A DNA stretch of 64,000 nucleotides from Nemania diffusa. Its lineage: Eukaryota; Ascomycota; Sordariomycetes; Xylariales; Xylariaceae. The notes beneath the pieces are model-generated. The model saw only the letters and a list, made by a program, of their open reading frames with translations. It made no database searches and had not been told where the DNA came from. Below are positions 34,145-44,845 of the stretch, piece by piece. The stretch covers positions 2,790,001-2,854,000 of the forward strand of contig JBBPUQ010000006.1 in NCBI GenBank assembly GCA_038501195.1. The letters run 5' to 3'. Position 1 is the stretch's first letter. The number at the start of each line of letters is the position of its first letter. The translations under genes and the position numbers were made by a program.

Positions 34145-36112
34145 ATGGAGACCGAAACGTCTGAGCTCACCCCTCTCGACATCATCGGCTTGGCCCTTGA
34201 ATTTCCACAAGGCGCGACTTCAGAAAACCGCTTCTGGGAACTTATCAGCGAAGGGAGATCGACTTACACCAAATTCCCACCCGAGCGCCTGGACATTGAC
34301 GCCTACTACCATCCTGACGCAAGCCGCCCTGGGAATATCCCCGTACGTGGTGGTCACTTCATTACTGGTGACTTGGGTGCTTTCGATGCGCCCTTCTTCA
34401 ATATAACGCCCGGCGAAGCGGCATGCATGGATGCTCAGCACCGGCACATGCTTGAGACGGCCTATCACGCCCTTGAAGATGGTGAGTATTTCTATTTTTA
34501 GCAAGGATTCGGATGAAATGCGGAGGTGAATTGGTACGATAGCCGGGATCCCCATTAATAAATGCTCCGGGTCGGATACGGCCGTGTTTACCGGTTGCTT
34601 TACCAACGACTACGCGGAACTCCTCCAGGCGGATCTAGAAGCTGAGCAACGGCATGCGGCTTTGGGGGTATCTCCCGCGATGCTGGCAAACCGTATTAGT
34701 TGGGTTTTCAACTTCACAGGTACATTTCCCAACCTTTTAACCAAACTATTAAGCTGAGTTCCTACTTATATCACACCTTGCTTCTCAGGTACATCGTTAA
34801 ATATCGACACTGCCTGTTCGAGCAGCCTCGTCGCCTTGCATCTAGCCTGCCAAGACCTCAGGGTAGGAAACTGTAGCATAGCGCTCTTGGGAGGTGCGAA
34901 TCTTGTTTTCCACCCTAACTTTATGAAGCTATTTGCCGACGGCTACGGCCGCGGCGATGGCCACGCCGTTCTCGTGCTTAAGCGCATGGCCGATGCCCTC
35001 CGCGACGGAGATACAATCCGTGCTGTTGTTCGGAACTCGGCCTTGAACCAGGACGGGCGTACACCGGGCATCACCGTACCGAGTGCGGATGCGCAGTCGA
35101 GGCTCATTAGACGAGTCTTTCGGCAGGGGAGTGATTGAAACCGTCCTCGTGCTAGAGAAGGGCATCATACCCCCAATTGCTGACTTAGGGCACCTCAACA
35201 GCAAGATTGATGCAGATAGATTGCATCTTGTCGTATGTGTATTCTTTAATCGATAGGAACTCTCAAGTGCCGTGGGTATCACTGACGAGGGTGTGCATAG
35301 TTTCCGCAGAAAATGACCGTGTCGTACTTGTGTAACTTAGAATCACAGCCCCATGCCGAATTTCTTAGGACTTATTTGTTGATAGGTCAACTCCTTTGGC
35401 TTCGGTGGAACAGACGCTGTCGTAGTCCTTGATGACGCGTACTACTATTTACAGGCACATGGTATAGCAGCTTTCCATCGTACTTTATCCTCCCTACCCC
35501 TTGTGAATGGTTCAATAGTGTCGATGCCTACCACCAATGGCATCGATATCCAAAAAGAGCTGATGCTGCTGGTATGGTCTGGAGCCGTCGTCATAAGCAT
35601 GCAAGCCCGGCCTTGGCATCTGCTCGACGGCTCTGCAGTCCGGCGGTGTCGTGGGGAAACGTGTAATCCAGCTAGACCTAGAACATGTCTTTATGGTAAG
35701 CTCTCGCTTAGCTATTTTCCTTGTCTATTTTTTTATCAATTACCTCAAGGAAATGTTTGCTGGATCTAACACAAATCTGGGTACAGGCGAATATGATCGC
35801 CAGACCGAAGCATCCCTTCGTCATGAACGCAACCTATGTCATTGTCGGGGGGTTCGGCCGACTCGGCCGAGGAATTGTTCGCTAGATGGTCAGTCGCGGG
35901 GCGCGCAACCTGATGATTCTGTCTCGTTCCGGGGCCAAGAGCGAACGTGCTCAGACTCTGCTGGCTGAGCTTGAGAAAGAGGGGGTGGAAATTGCGGCGC
36001 CCATAGTCGATACAAGCGACCTAGATAACCTACGGCGAACCATTTCCGAGTTGGCCACGATGATGCCACCCATCCGAGGATGCATTCAGGCTGCCGTGGC
36101 TGTCCGAGTAAG
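34145..36112 (+). pseudogene. Type I polyketide synthase relic (KS and KR fragments)
   Basis: It starts METETSELTPLDIIGLALEF, a reducing-PKS opening. KS pieces follow with plausible introns: FWELISEGRSTYTKFP to AYHALEDG (to about 34480); AGIPINKCSGSDTAVFTGCF to LANRISWVFNFTG; and, after 34788, NIDTACSSSLVALHLA with the active cysteine. Deletions then appear. The loop before DGYGRGDGHAV is missing, and between VFRQG and ETVLVLEKGIIPPIA (35125-35150) about 45 residues with EAHGTGT and NIGH are gone, so both catalytic histidines are lost. SFGFGGTDAVVVLDDA ends KS near 35430. AT, DH and ER are absent; the text resumes near 35640 with GKRVIQLDLEHVFM, an intron (donor at 35696), and KR pieces ATYVIVGGFGRLGRGIVR. 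A TAG at about 35884 follows, then MVSRGARNLMILSRSG to IQAAVAVR. The gene ends there. Confidence 0.88.
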
Positions 36113-36724
36113 TTTTTTTAAAAAAAAGACGCCTCCTCTACCCTTATGTGTAGGCTGGGGAAATTAAACTTAAACTACGTCACCGTACTAGTTATATTTA
36201 TATTTATATTAGCTTTTTTTAAGCTTAATATAACATTATTAAAAAAGCTATTTAGCAATAATAATTATTTATAAATAATCAACAAACATAAATAAAATAA
36301 AAAATCATTATTTTAATTTACAATTAACTCAAACTTTTTACTTTTGCCTTTGTTAGTCAAGTTATCTGTCAAGCAGTCAAAGTATTGTTTTACGCTGGTC
36401 GTCGTAATCGCTCGCTCATTCGTTGGGCCTCACCGCAGCTTGAAGCCTGCGCATAGATCCCTTGAATTGCCGCCCGATAAAAACGTGGCGAGACGAATGG
36501 GGAGAAGCTTCGGGTTTCCGCCCGCAAATCTATTTGTATATCAACAAAGCAGTCAGTAGATATCTAAATGGGGTAGGAATATGCATACTAACAACAACAA
36601 GGGGGAGGCGAATGAGACATACGAGGACGCTTACTAATTCCAAAATCAATACGATGCATGCGCCAGCGGGTATATGCATAAGGCACCGGCTCGATGCAAT
36701 GCAGCCATATCCGTACGGTAGGTA
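36113..36724. other. Post-PKS remnant, partly AT-rich
   Basis: An AT-rich patch at about 36185-36330 resembles the composition of the big RIP block; the rest has no recognisable coding. It may be remaining PKS or transposon debris. Confidence 0.4.
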
Positions 36725-37527
36725 GAGCCCCCCCCCGGCTACCTGGCCACCCCCCCCTAATCGGCCACTTTTCTCACCAAAACTCACTAACTTCAAACGG
36801 CTATAATAAATCAACAAAAATACCTATAAAGGTCTAGTAAAAAGATTTATATAGATAATTACTTAGTATTTTGGCTTTTTGAACTTGTTTGCTAGTTAGC
36901 CGTTATTTATAGTATAATATTTGAAGAAATATGAATTTACATATAAAAATATACGTGAAAGATTTTTCGCTTAAATAATTAATTAAAAATCGGAAAAACT
37001 TCGGAAAAACTTCGGACTTTATTTATTTATATTTTAAAATAAATATAAAGCTAAAAATACGTTTTTTGTTTTATTATTATATTTTATTATTAAGTTTTAT
37101 AAAATATATTAAAAATACTATAAAAAATTACTATTATAAAATAAAGTTTATTTTTTTTATTTTTTAAAACAAACGTTAATAATACAAACTAAGGTATTTT
37201 AAGTAAAATATGATTATATAAACTTGAAAATAAAGTTTTATATTTATCCGACATTTTTCCGATTTTTAATTAATTATTTAAGTGGAAATCTTTTAACATA
37301 TAATTTTGTATATAAATTTATATTCTATTAAATATACAGCTATATGAAGCGGGGAACTAGTTGAAATTTTCAAAATATCAAAATATTAAGTAATTATTTA
37401 TATAATCCTTTTTACTAGGCCTTAATAGGTATTTTTGTTGATTTATTATAGCCTGTTGAAGTTAGTGAGTTTTGGTGGGAAACGTGGCCGATTAGGGGGG
37501 GGTGGCCAGCTTGGCGGGGGGGGGCTC
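36725..37527. mobile_element. 803-bp foldback element with long C-rich terminal inverted repeats
   Basis: The ends are GAGCCCCCCCC (left) and GGGGGGGGCTC (right), flanked by TA at 36723-36724 and 37528-37529. The inverted match runs inward well over 130 bp (CCTAATCGGCCAC, ACCAAAACTCACTAACTTCA, GGCTATAATAAATCAACAAA are mirrored). It resumes deeper (TTAAATAATTAATTAAAAAT then CGGAAAAA), so most of the element folds on itself. The interior is AT-rich with no transposase. TA flanks and long arms suggest a non-autonomous Tc1/mariner-type foldback element. It is unrelated in sequence to the MITE at 9610. Confidence 0.85.
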
Positions 37528-38309
37528 TAAGTCCTCGAGTCACGATCCCTTATAAATTAGTGTACACGCACGCAAGCCTGCATGCATGCATACTGTGTAT
37601 GCAGATCTCCTCGTAAAGCCCCGGCAAAAACCAAGGGTCACCAGTGGCCACGTCTACTAGACTCCTGACAGTCTCTCGAGGACGCCCAAGGGATCTCGGA
37701 ATGAATACATGTCTCACTGCCACCGCATGCGAGTAAGACAAATTAAAGCGATGTTAAAATCATAGTTAAAAAAAGTTTCCGAGAACAGAGCAATTATCTC
37801 ATTGGTCACTTTGTTGACAGGCGAGCTGGTAATGGTTTCGATGTTGTTCGAGTCTAAATGTCTAACCTAAACCAATGAGTGCTCCAGGTCTAAGTTAAGT
37901 ATTTCTATAGTACGTCACACGACTGGCGGCCCTGCCGTTCGTAAATACGCAAGTAGGTAGTCAGGTAAGTAGGTCAGCAAGGGATAATAGAGTCTCTCGG
38001 ACGAGAAGATCTAGATACGAGGAAGCACGGACTTTGACGAGAACAAGCAACTGACCACTGACCGTAGCTAGGGAGATGGAGTGCATCTCGTATTGAAGGA
38101 AGCTGTGTTCTAGATACTGATCCATACATATATAAAAGGAGGAAGTTGTCATCGATAACATTAAAGTTCTAACCATCTCAACCCATCAACCATTAGCACC
38201 AAGACTAAACCAACGTCTCACTCACACTATTATTCATCTCAAACTCAATCTTCGCTACGATTCATTCTTAACACTTGTTGCTCCTTAGCCAATTCTATAT
38301 AAATTCAAG
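37528..38309. other. Upstream region of the small secreted-protein gene
   Basis: No gene is recognised. It contains a GCATGCATGCATAC palindromic run near 37578 and, closer to 38310, a TATA-type promoter followed by a CA/CT-rich leader. Confidence 0.5.
38128..38139 (+). promoter_or_regulatory. TATA box of the secreted-protein gene
   Basis: ATATATAAAAGG lies about 170-180 bp before the start codon at 38310 and is followed by a C/A-rich leader without ATG. This is the arrangement common in strongly expressed fungal genes. Assignment is by pattern only. Confidence 0.55.
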
Positions 38310-38770
38310 ATGCAGTTCACTACTCTAATCAGCGCCATCGCCACCTTGGCCGTCGGCACCAACGCCGCCGCCGTCCCTCGTGACGGCGCCCGTCTGGCCC
38401 AGTTCCGCGTCTTCGGCGCCGATGGATGCTCCGCGCTCAACGACGGCTTTTACACCGTTGATCAATCTGATGTTGGAGCGTGCCACGTGCTTACGACCGA
38501 ACCGACTGGCATTAGCTCCGTCAGCCTTGAGGCTCTCAACATGCCTGCCGCTGCGGGCTGCACTCGTACGTCCTCGCCGTTTCTTTACCCTTTTTGCTTT
38601 ACATCTGAGTTTATATGAGTGAGCTTGGCTAATATGAATATTTAGTTTACATTTACTCGGATACGTCTTGCTTAGAGGGCCAGACTGCTACCGCCGTCGG
38701 TGTCTGCACCAACCCTACGAACGTGGGCCAGACCTGGGGCTCTTGGGCGATCGATTGCGGCTCGGCATAA
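38310..38770 (+). CDS. Small secreted cysteine-containing protein
   Basis: Two exons (38310-38565 and 38646-38770) encode 126 aa. A signal peptide is clear: MQFTTLISAIATLAVGTNAA with cleavage likely near A-A-A/VPRD. The mature part of about 105 residues has six cysteines (contexts DGCSA, GACHV, AGCTL, TSCLE, GVCTN, IDCGS), enough for three disulfides. It has no membrane helix and no recognised enzymatic motif. Several ascomycete secreted proteins of this size share the 'FGxxGCS...' opening and 'CL..' second half, but I cannot name a family. A TATA box and CA-rich leader upstream suggest strong, possibly conditional, expression. It lies just outside the repeat-rich region, the kind of location where effector candidates are often found. 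It could equally be a cell-wall or conidial protein. Confidence 0.85.
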
Positions 38771-39120
38771 ATGTCTTAGTATGAGTCTGAGAAATGATTA
38801 CATGCATTCGGACGCGGATGGCTTGTTGAAAGGAGGATTCGCAGTGAATTCTGTAGAGCGATTATTACTATTCGCTAGCATCGCCCGCATAGTGGCTACG
38901 GCGTTGATTTTATTGGGTTGGAAATTGGAATGACGAACATAATATACACTCCTTACTAGATATTTAGTCATAATACTTGTCTCAAAAATAAATAACCTTG
39001 TATCGTCTAATTATCGCGTCCCTAGAATCGTTAGACGATAGTACACACTCTAGACAGAGGACAGCCCTCTAAGCTTCTACCCGGGGAACGTGATCTCAAA
39101 AGAAGCTGTGCCCGAAATGT
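38771..39120. other. Convergent 3' spacer
   Basis: Between the 3' ends of the secreted-protein gene (+) and the GT25 gene (-). Nothing seen beyond presumptive UTRs. Confidence 0.5.
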
Positions 39121-40764
39121 TTACCATAACGTATCCCCCTCATCGGGAAGCTGATCTACCAACTCATCCATCGAGTAGCCAGCCACCAAGCGTCTCAAGT
39201 TCTCTTGAACACTAAGTCTTACATACGGCGTCCCTTTCTTAGCCCTCGCAAGCCCTCCGCCTTGACCTCTGATATTCGAGACAGACGCCCCTCCCTCCTC
39301 TCCGGCATAATGATGACTGATAAGTGGCGGCTGCACCGTAAGGCAGACAGGATTCGCATGCCCTATCTTTTGCTCCTCTTCTCCCGGTCCGTCTTCCCCG
39401 TTATCCCCGTCCTCGTATTCTCCCATGCAGTAGTCCCTCAACATCAGGTCCCACTGCTCCACGAACCCGGCCTGGCTGAACCGCCACAGCAGCTTGCGCG
39501 CACCTCGCTGACTCACCGCGTAGGCGAGACTGCACACGTTTCCGTCCGCGGCGTGCACGACGCGCGTGTGCGGTGGGTATGCGTCGGCGAGCTTGTCGCG
39601 TAGCGCAAAGGGGTGCGGCTTGAGGTGTTTTGGCGCCGGCACCGTCACGTCGTCGGAGATGGATATCGTGAGCGACGGGGGAAAGGTGTCCTTGGGGACT
39701 TCCTGCACAGCAATTGGGAGATCTGCGCCGCAGTGGCCGAGCCATAGGACGTCCCAGTTAGAGCCGTAGGGACTTGCGGTGGGACTTCTTTGCCCCAGGG
39801 TACTCGCGAGAATGTTTGACGATAGGGGGACTGTGTCACGCTTAGGTTGATCACTCATAGCTCTTTCACCATGATCCGGTTCTGAATCAGATCTCGGTGG
39901 TATAAGAGATTCGGCCACTAAGTCATGTTGTTGCTGTTGTCTCTCCCCTAGTCGTGATTTTGCCCTTTTCCGCCTCTCTTCCTCGGTAGACAGCCATATT
40001 CGTGACGCCGCCGCAAACGTCCTCATTTGTGCCTTGAGCCGCACATCCCAATCGACGTCATCTTCGAGCACGAGGGCGCTGCCGAGGCCCTGCTCGACGA
40101 TGGTCTGCAGCGCGTTCATGTGAGAGCGCCATGAACCACGAGCACCCGCCAATGCGGAATGCGAGGGCGTTGCAGTACGTCCTCCGCTTTTCGTGGTGGA
40201 GGAGGACAAGTCCACACTATCGCCCGTCAAGCCTTCTAGGAACGTAAGGTTGAAGTTGCTGTTGTAAGGTTTGGGTGTAAGTACTGGAATATCTCACTAG
40301 CTTACAACTTGCGACTTATACGTGATAGACGTAATGAGAGAGGGTAGGAAATAAAAAGCGAAAACATAAGGCTCTTAAATACAATCTCATCTTCTTATGA
40401 TACCGATGAAATCGAATACCCCTAAAGAGGATTTCCAAGTACTGACCTTACAGCACCAGCTATCGTCATAGCATCCCTACGGTCTCGTCGTAAGGGAAGG
40501 TTGATGACAAAAATTTCCCCGAACTAATGAATGTTGTATTAGTATATAGTTCATTGACACTCGTTCGGACTAGCAAGCTTAGAGAAGACAGTGATTAAAA
40601 AGGGAACTCACGCCCAGAGTACTATTCAGCACGTTATCATCATCCTGGCCCCGACGAATCCATGATGGGGACCCGGCACTCTGCGAGGTAGAAAAGAGCC
40701 TATAAACGTAGAAAAGTGATGACGCGGTGAGGATGGTGATTAATGCCCGTCGGTGGTGCGGCAT
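39121..40764 (-). CDS. Glycosyltransferase family 25 (LPS-type/collagen-type) protein
   Basis: Three exons (40764-40612, 40523-40447, 40258-39121) give 455 aa. The N-terminus is a type II signal anchor (ALITILTASSLFYVYRLF). The GT25 entry motif EIFVINLPLRRDRRDAM is split across exon 2, and SNFNLTFLEGLTGDSV follows at the start of exon 3. A conserved block SHMNALQTIVEQGLGSALVL-EDDVDWD holds the acidic EDD motif expected to bind the metal/nucleotide-sugar. Later blocks WDVLWLGHCG and SLAYAVSQRGARKLL are also family features. An inserted Gln/Arg-rich linker (about residues 170-220) separates the two halves. Fungal GT25 members are thought to act in Golgi or secretory glycosylation; donor and acceptor are unknown. 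Exon boundaries were chosen by phase and GT25 similarity. Confidence 0.88.
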
Positions 40765-41443
40765 GGTCTCCGTTGAGTTTCAATGTCATGGGTGGACTAG
40801 TAACAGCATCCTAGTCATATCTAAACCTGGCTAGAATATCCCCTTTTCTTTGGCTCATTGCCGTCGAGAAGACAAGAAGAAAAATGAAACACTAGTGTTG
40901 AGCCCAGTCGCAGTCTGCAGCTCTGTCAATAATAGAGTTCTGTATCTCAAAGTCGGGTAAAGTACCCGGGTAAATGTACCCCAAAGGCTGTGAAGGATTT
41001 GTGACTTGGGCAAGCCAATGAGGTGTTTTCGCTAGTCATCAGATAAGTCACTACACATTGCTTAATTTTTCCACAAATAAGATGTATATTCGTTAGGGCC
41101 TCCCTCATTCAATACCACAAACATTCGTGATATAAGAAGCAACATATCTTGCTGTAGTGGCCTCGAAACTCAAATAGGACATCGCCAGTCGTATCTAATA
41201 AAGAACCAAATCCAAACCATTGCCAAGACAAGCAATCTGGCCGTGTCCGTCGCTCCGATCCCTATCTATGTAAACGCCGTGAACGAACCTTCTATGCTTC
41301 TATCATGGTCATCCCAGCGTGCCCCTTTTTGTGCCTCATCTATCGGACAAGATTGCTGATGAAGCTGACGAAAGTAACTATGAAGTGTGCCCAGTTTGTT
41401 TCCTTAAACCTCAATCAAAAATGCGATCTACCTCGTCTATCGT
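40765..41443. other. Intergenic
   Basis: Upstream of the GT25 gene (-) and downstream of NEW1 (-). No gene or repeat is recognised. Confidence 0.5.
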
Positions 41444-44400
41444 TTATTCTTCGTCATCCGTGTCAGGAGGGTGAGGTGTACCCTTAGGGGTATTAAGCCA
41501 TTCAATATGGCGTAGTCTTCGCCGTACCTCTTGCTCTTTAAGCTCTTTCTTGGTTCTCTTCTTCTTCTTCATTGCCTTGAATTTCAAAGGCGTATTGTCT
41601 TCAACTCCACTGTTCACAGCGCTATTTACAGCGCTATTCACAACACTGCTGGCCGCGGTACTAACGATACCGCTATTGAGGCCGCTGCCGGGCCTGCTGT
41701 CCTCGAATCGATCTGCCGAGATAGCGGTATTGCCCTTCATTGTCATCCGGCCATCGTTGATATGCCACTGCTCATTAGCAAGAGCACCAACGAACTCCTC
41801 GTTGTGGGATATCATGACGACACCGCCCTTGAAATCTCTAATAGCTACGGCAAGGCCGCCAAGGGAATCGCGGTCCAAGAAGTTGGTGGGCTCATCTAGA
41901 ACAAGCAGATGTGGGTTGTTCCACATGGCACCAGCGATGACAACTTTGACCTTTTGGCCTCCAGACAAGCTACCAATCTCATTGTGGTTGGCAATCTCCG
42001 GATCAAGACCCAGGTCTTCAAAATGCTTTGAAATGACGGTTGGCTGAAGTTCACGGTACCCCAGACCCTCTCGTGACGCCTCATGATCATCGAACTCTTG
42101 GACTTGTTTGTCGAATCCCCATTCAAGCAGTGTCTCTCTCGAGACTTGCGAGTTGAATTTGGGAAGCCAACCTCTCCATTTCCTATCGAAATAGTTAGTG
42201 TCCATGTGATCGGAAGCATTGAAAACATGTACTTACACTTCGTATTGGAAGGTCTTTTTCCACTTTTGTCGGCCTACAAGAGCCTCAAGTTGTTTGTCGC
42301 CCTTGCCATCGCCGAGATTGATCTTTTTATCCATTTGCTCTCGGTCCTTGTCCGATAGAATGCGAGTTTGTTTCAAAAACACTTCCCGATCATCACCATT
42401 CGCATACCGCCACTGTAGGTACTGGTTAGGCGTCTTCTCAAGATGCATCTCGACATGTTCTAGCGCATGCTGCTTGATGTATCCAATACGCAAATTGGGA
42501 TGCTTCTCAACTCGGCCGGTGGTGGGGATAACTTCACCAGTCAGGAGCTTAATTAGAGTTGACTTGCCCGCACCGTTAGGGCCAATAACAGCAACTCTCG
42601 ACGAAAGGCTTAGCTGGCAGCTAGCGTCACTGAGAGATGGTTTGGGCGCGTTGGGATACTGGTAGGAAACGCCAGACATGCGGATTATAGCCCGAGTCTG
42701 GGACTTGACGCCCGAGAGAATACCGGGAGGCGGGAATTTGAATTGGACATTAGAGGCCGAAAGAGTATAGTAAGCACTAGCCTCCGGGCGAACTTTCACA
42801 AACGCGGCTAAGTTTCCCTTGAAGTGGCCGAGTTTTTTCCCCGGTTCGTAATGATAGATGTCAGTTGTGACATTGTCTAAAAATCCCGAGTCGTGAGAAA
42901 CAATTAAACTGGTGATATCCGTGTGAGTCTTCAGATAAGTTTCCAACCACGCAATATTAGCAACGTCCAGATGATTGGTAGGTTCGTCTAGAAGTAGGAC
43001 GTCGGCTTTCTGGAGCATAGCGCGAGCCAGAGCCAACTTCATCTTCCAACCGCCAGACAGCGATCCGACCTTTTGTGATTGGCGGCCTTCCGGTCCGGCT
43101 GTAAAACCGAACTCTGCCAACACTTCTGAAATCCTTTCCCGACCCTCAGAGGCGATTGTCGGGTCTTTGGCCATAAAATCAAGGATATTGATTTCTGCGT
43201 CCTCTCCTTGATTGTGCTCAACATAGCATGTCCGAAGAACATCTTGGGGAGGGAAGCCTTCTAGCTTTCCTCCAGCAATACTCTTCATGAGTGTTGACTT
43301 TCCGGCTCCATTACGGCCACAGAGGCCATATCGGTGGCCTTTGAGGAGACGCAGGTTGGTATGAGATAGTAGAAGCATACCACCATAGGCAAGGGAGAAG
43401 TCGGCATTGACAATCTCAGTCTCGCCGTCATCCTCCTTCTCCGGGACACCAAACTTGCGCTCATCCTCTGAGACGTAGTACTTGTGAACAGCGGAGGCAA
43501 CAGCGTCGCTAGAGCCTGGTTGGTGCATCAGTTCCTTGAGGTATGGACTAATCCTACCAGGAATCCTGCTAACTTGGCGGTAATTAGAATCATCAGCAAC
43601 CATCTCACAGATGTAGGGCCGGGCTAGCTTGTAGAATTCCAAGTCACCAGATAGTCCCCCATGCTTCTTAATTTCAGCATCAAGAATCTTAGCGACGTCA
43701 TCAACAGATGTGCGTTCCACCGCGGCTGCATCATTGCTCATGGCCTTGTCCATGACAGCCAATGCCCTTGCGGCCAGCTCGCGGACTTCGGGGAGGGGAG
43801 CCCGGTCTGCTACGGCTTTTACACCTGGTTGTAGCTTCGGAAGGAATATCCTTGCCTCAATGGGGTCGTGTACTAATTTTGTGAGGTTCTCAGTGATAAC
43901 TGTGGACTGTCGTAGTACTTCTTGAGTTGTACCGGGGTTGTTCAATGTTCGCTCAAGAAAAGGAGTCAGGAGTGCAAGAACTGGGGACGTAACGATAGCG
44001 ACGAACGTGGTTTGAGAGAGTGCATGGATTGCCTTCTGAAGCGTTTGGGTCGAGGGATGATGTAGGGTATCGATTAATAATGGGATTCGGGGGGCGACAT
44101 CATCGTTAGACAATAACGTCGTGAGTGACTGCATAGTAAGAAGTGCCTGCTTCTCAACATCGGATTTGAGATCGTGCATATTGTTCTCAGCGATGGGAAT
44201 CAAGGTGGCGAGTTTGGAGCCCATAGCATCCCGAAGGAGATCTTTCTCTCGGGCTTGCTCCTTGGTACAGCCGATCTCCATTTGTGCCTTATCGGCCATC
44301 CGCTGCATCAGCTTGAGAGCGCCTACGGTGCCCTGCCACTTACCAGTCTTCTTAGCCAGGTAGGATATGAGAGCTGGTAAGAGACCAGCGAGCAGCGCTT

Positions 44401-44845
44401 CGGGGCTGAGATGACCGAATAAGGCATCCAAGCCGTACTGGGCAGCATCACGAACAACGGTGCCTTTGTCAGCTAGGGCGTCAAGCGCACAGGCAACCAA
44501 GCCGCCATCCTGGAGTAGAAGGACTACCTCGCTAAGAGGCTGTCGCGAGGGGAATTTCTCGAACAAGGCGCCGAGGAGGTTCTGGGCACTTTCGCGTCGC
44601 AAGCCGCTCTTCTTATCGGCGGCAGCTTTCTTGAGCTCAGCTAGCACACCATAATAGTGAAGCCCGCGGAAGCCGACCGTATTCAGCAAGAGTTCGCAGA
44701 GCGCATAAGCGGCGTCTATTGAAGCGGCAGACGATGTAGCAGTGAAGATAGTATTGAGAATGGCGGAAACATCCTCTTTCGAAGGTGGCGGAGGAGCATC
44801 GCTGGACCTGGCCACCATTATGGGCGGCGGTATAGAGTGAGGCAT
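41444..44845 (-). CDS. NEW1: ABC-F-like ATPase New1 (eEF3 relative)
   Basis: Two exons (44845-42237 and 42182-41444, intron 54 nt) encode 1115 aa. HEAT-like helical repeats fill about residues 30-400. ABC domain 1 has Walker A GRNGAGKST near residue 510, signature LSGGWKMKLALARAM near 595 and Walker B LLLDEPTNHLD near 615-625. ABC domain 2 has GPNGAGKST near 755, a chromodomain-like insertion across the exon junction (KKTFQYEVKWRGWLP) and LSGGQKVKVVIAGAMWN near 942, then LLVLDEPTNFLDRDSLGGL. The C-terminus is lysine-rich (KAMKKKKRTKKELKEQE) and ends in the New1-type WLNTPKGTPHPPDTDDEE. The yeast Q/N-rich prion domain is absent: the start is short and Pro-rich. New1 acts on ribosomes in termination/recycling at particular C-terminal codons; S. 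pombe Elf1 is the counterpart. The start could also be the internal Met at residue 10. Confidence 0.95.
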
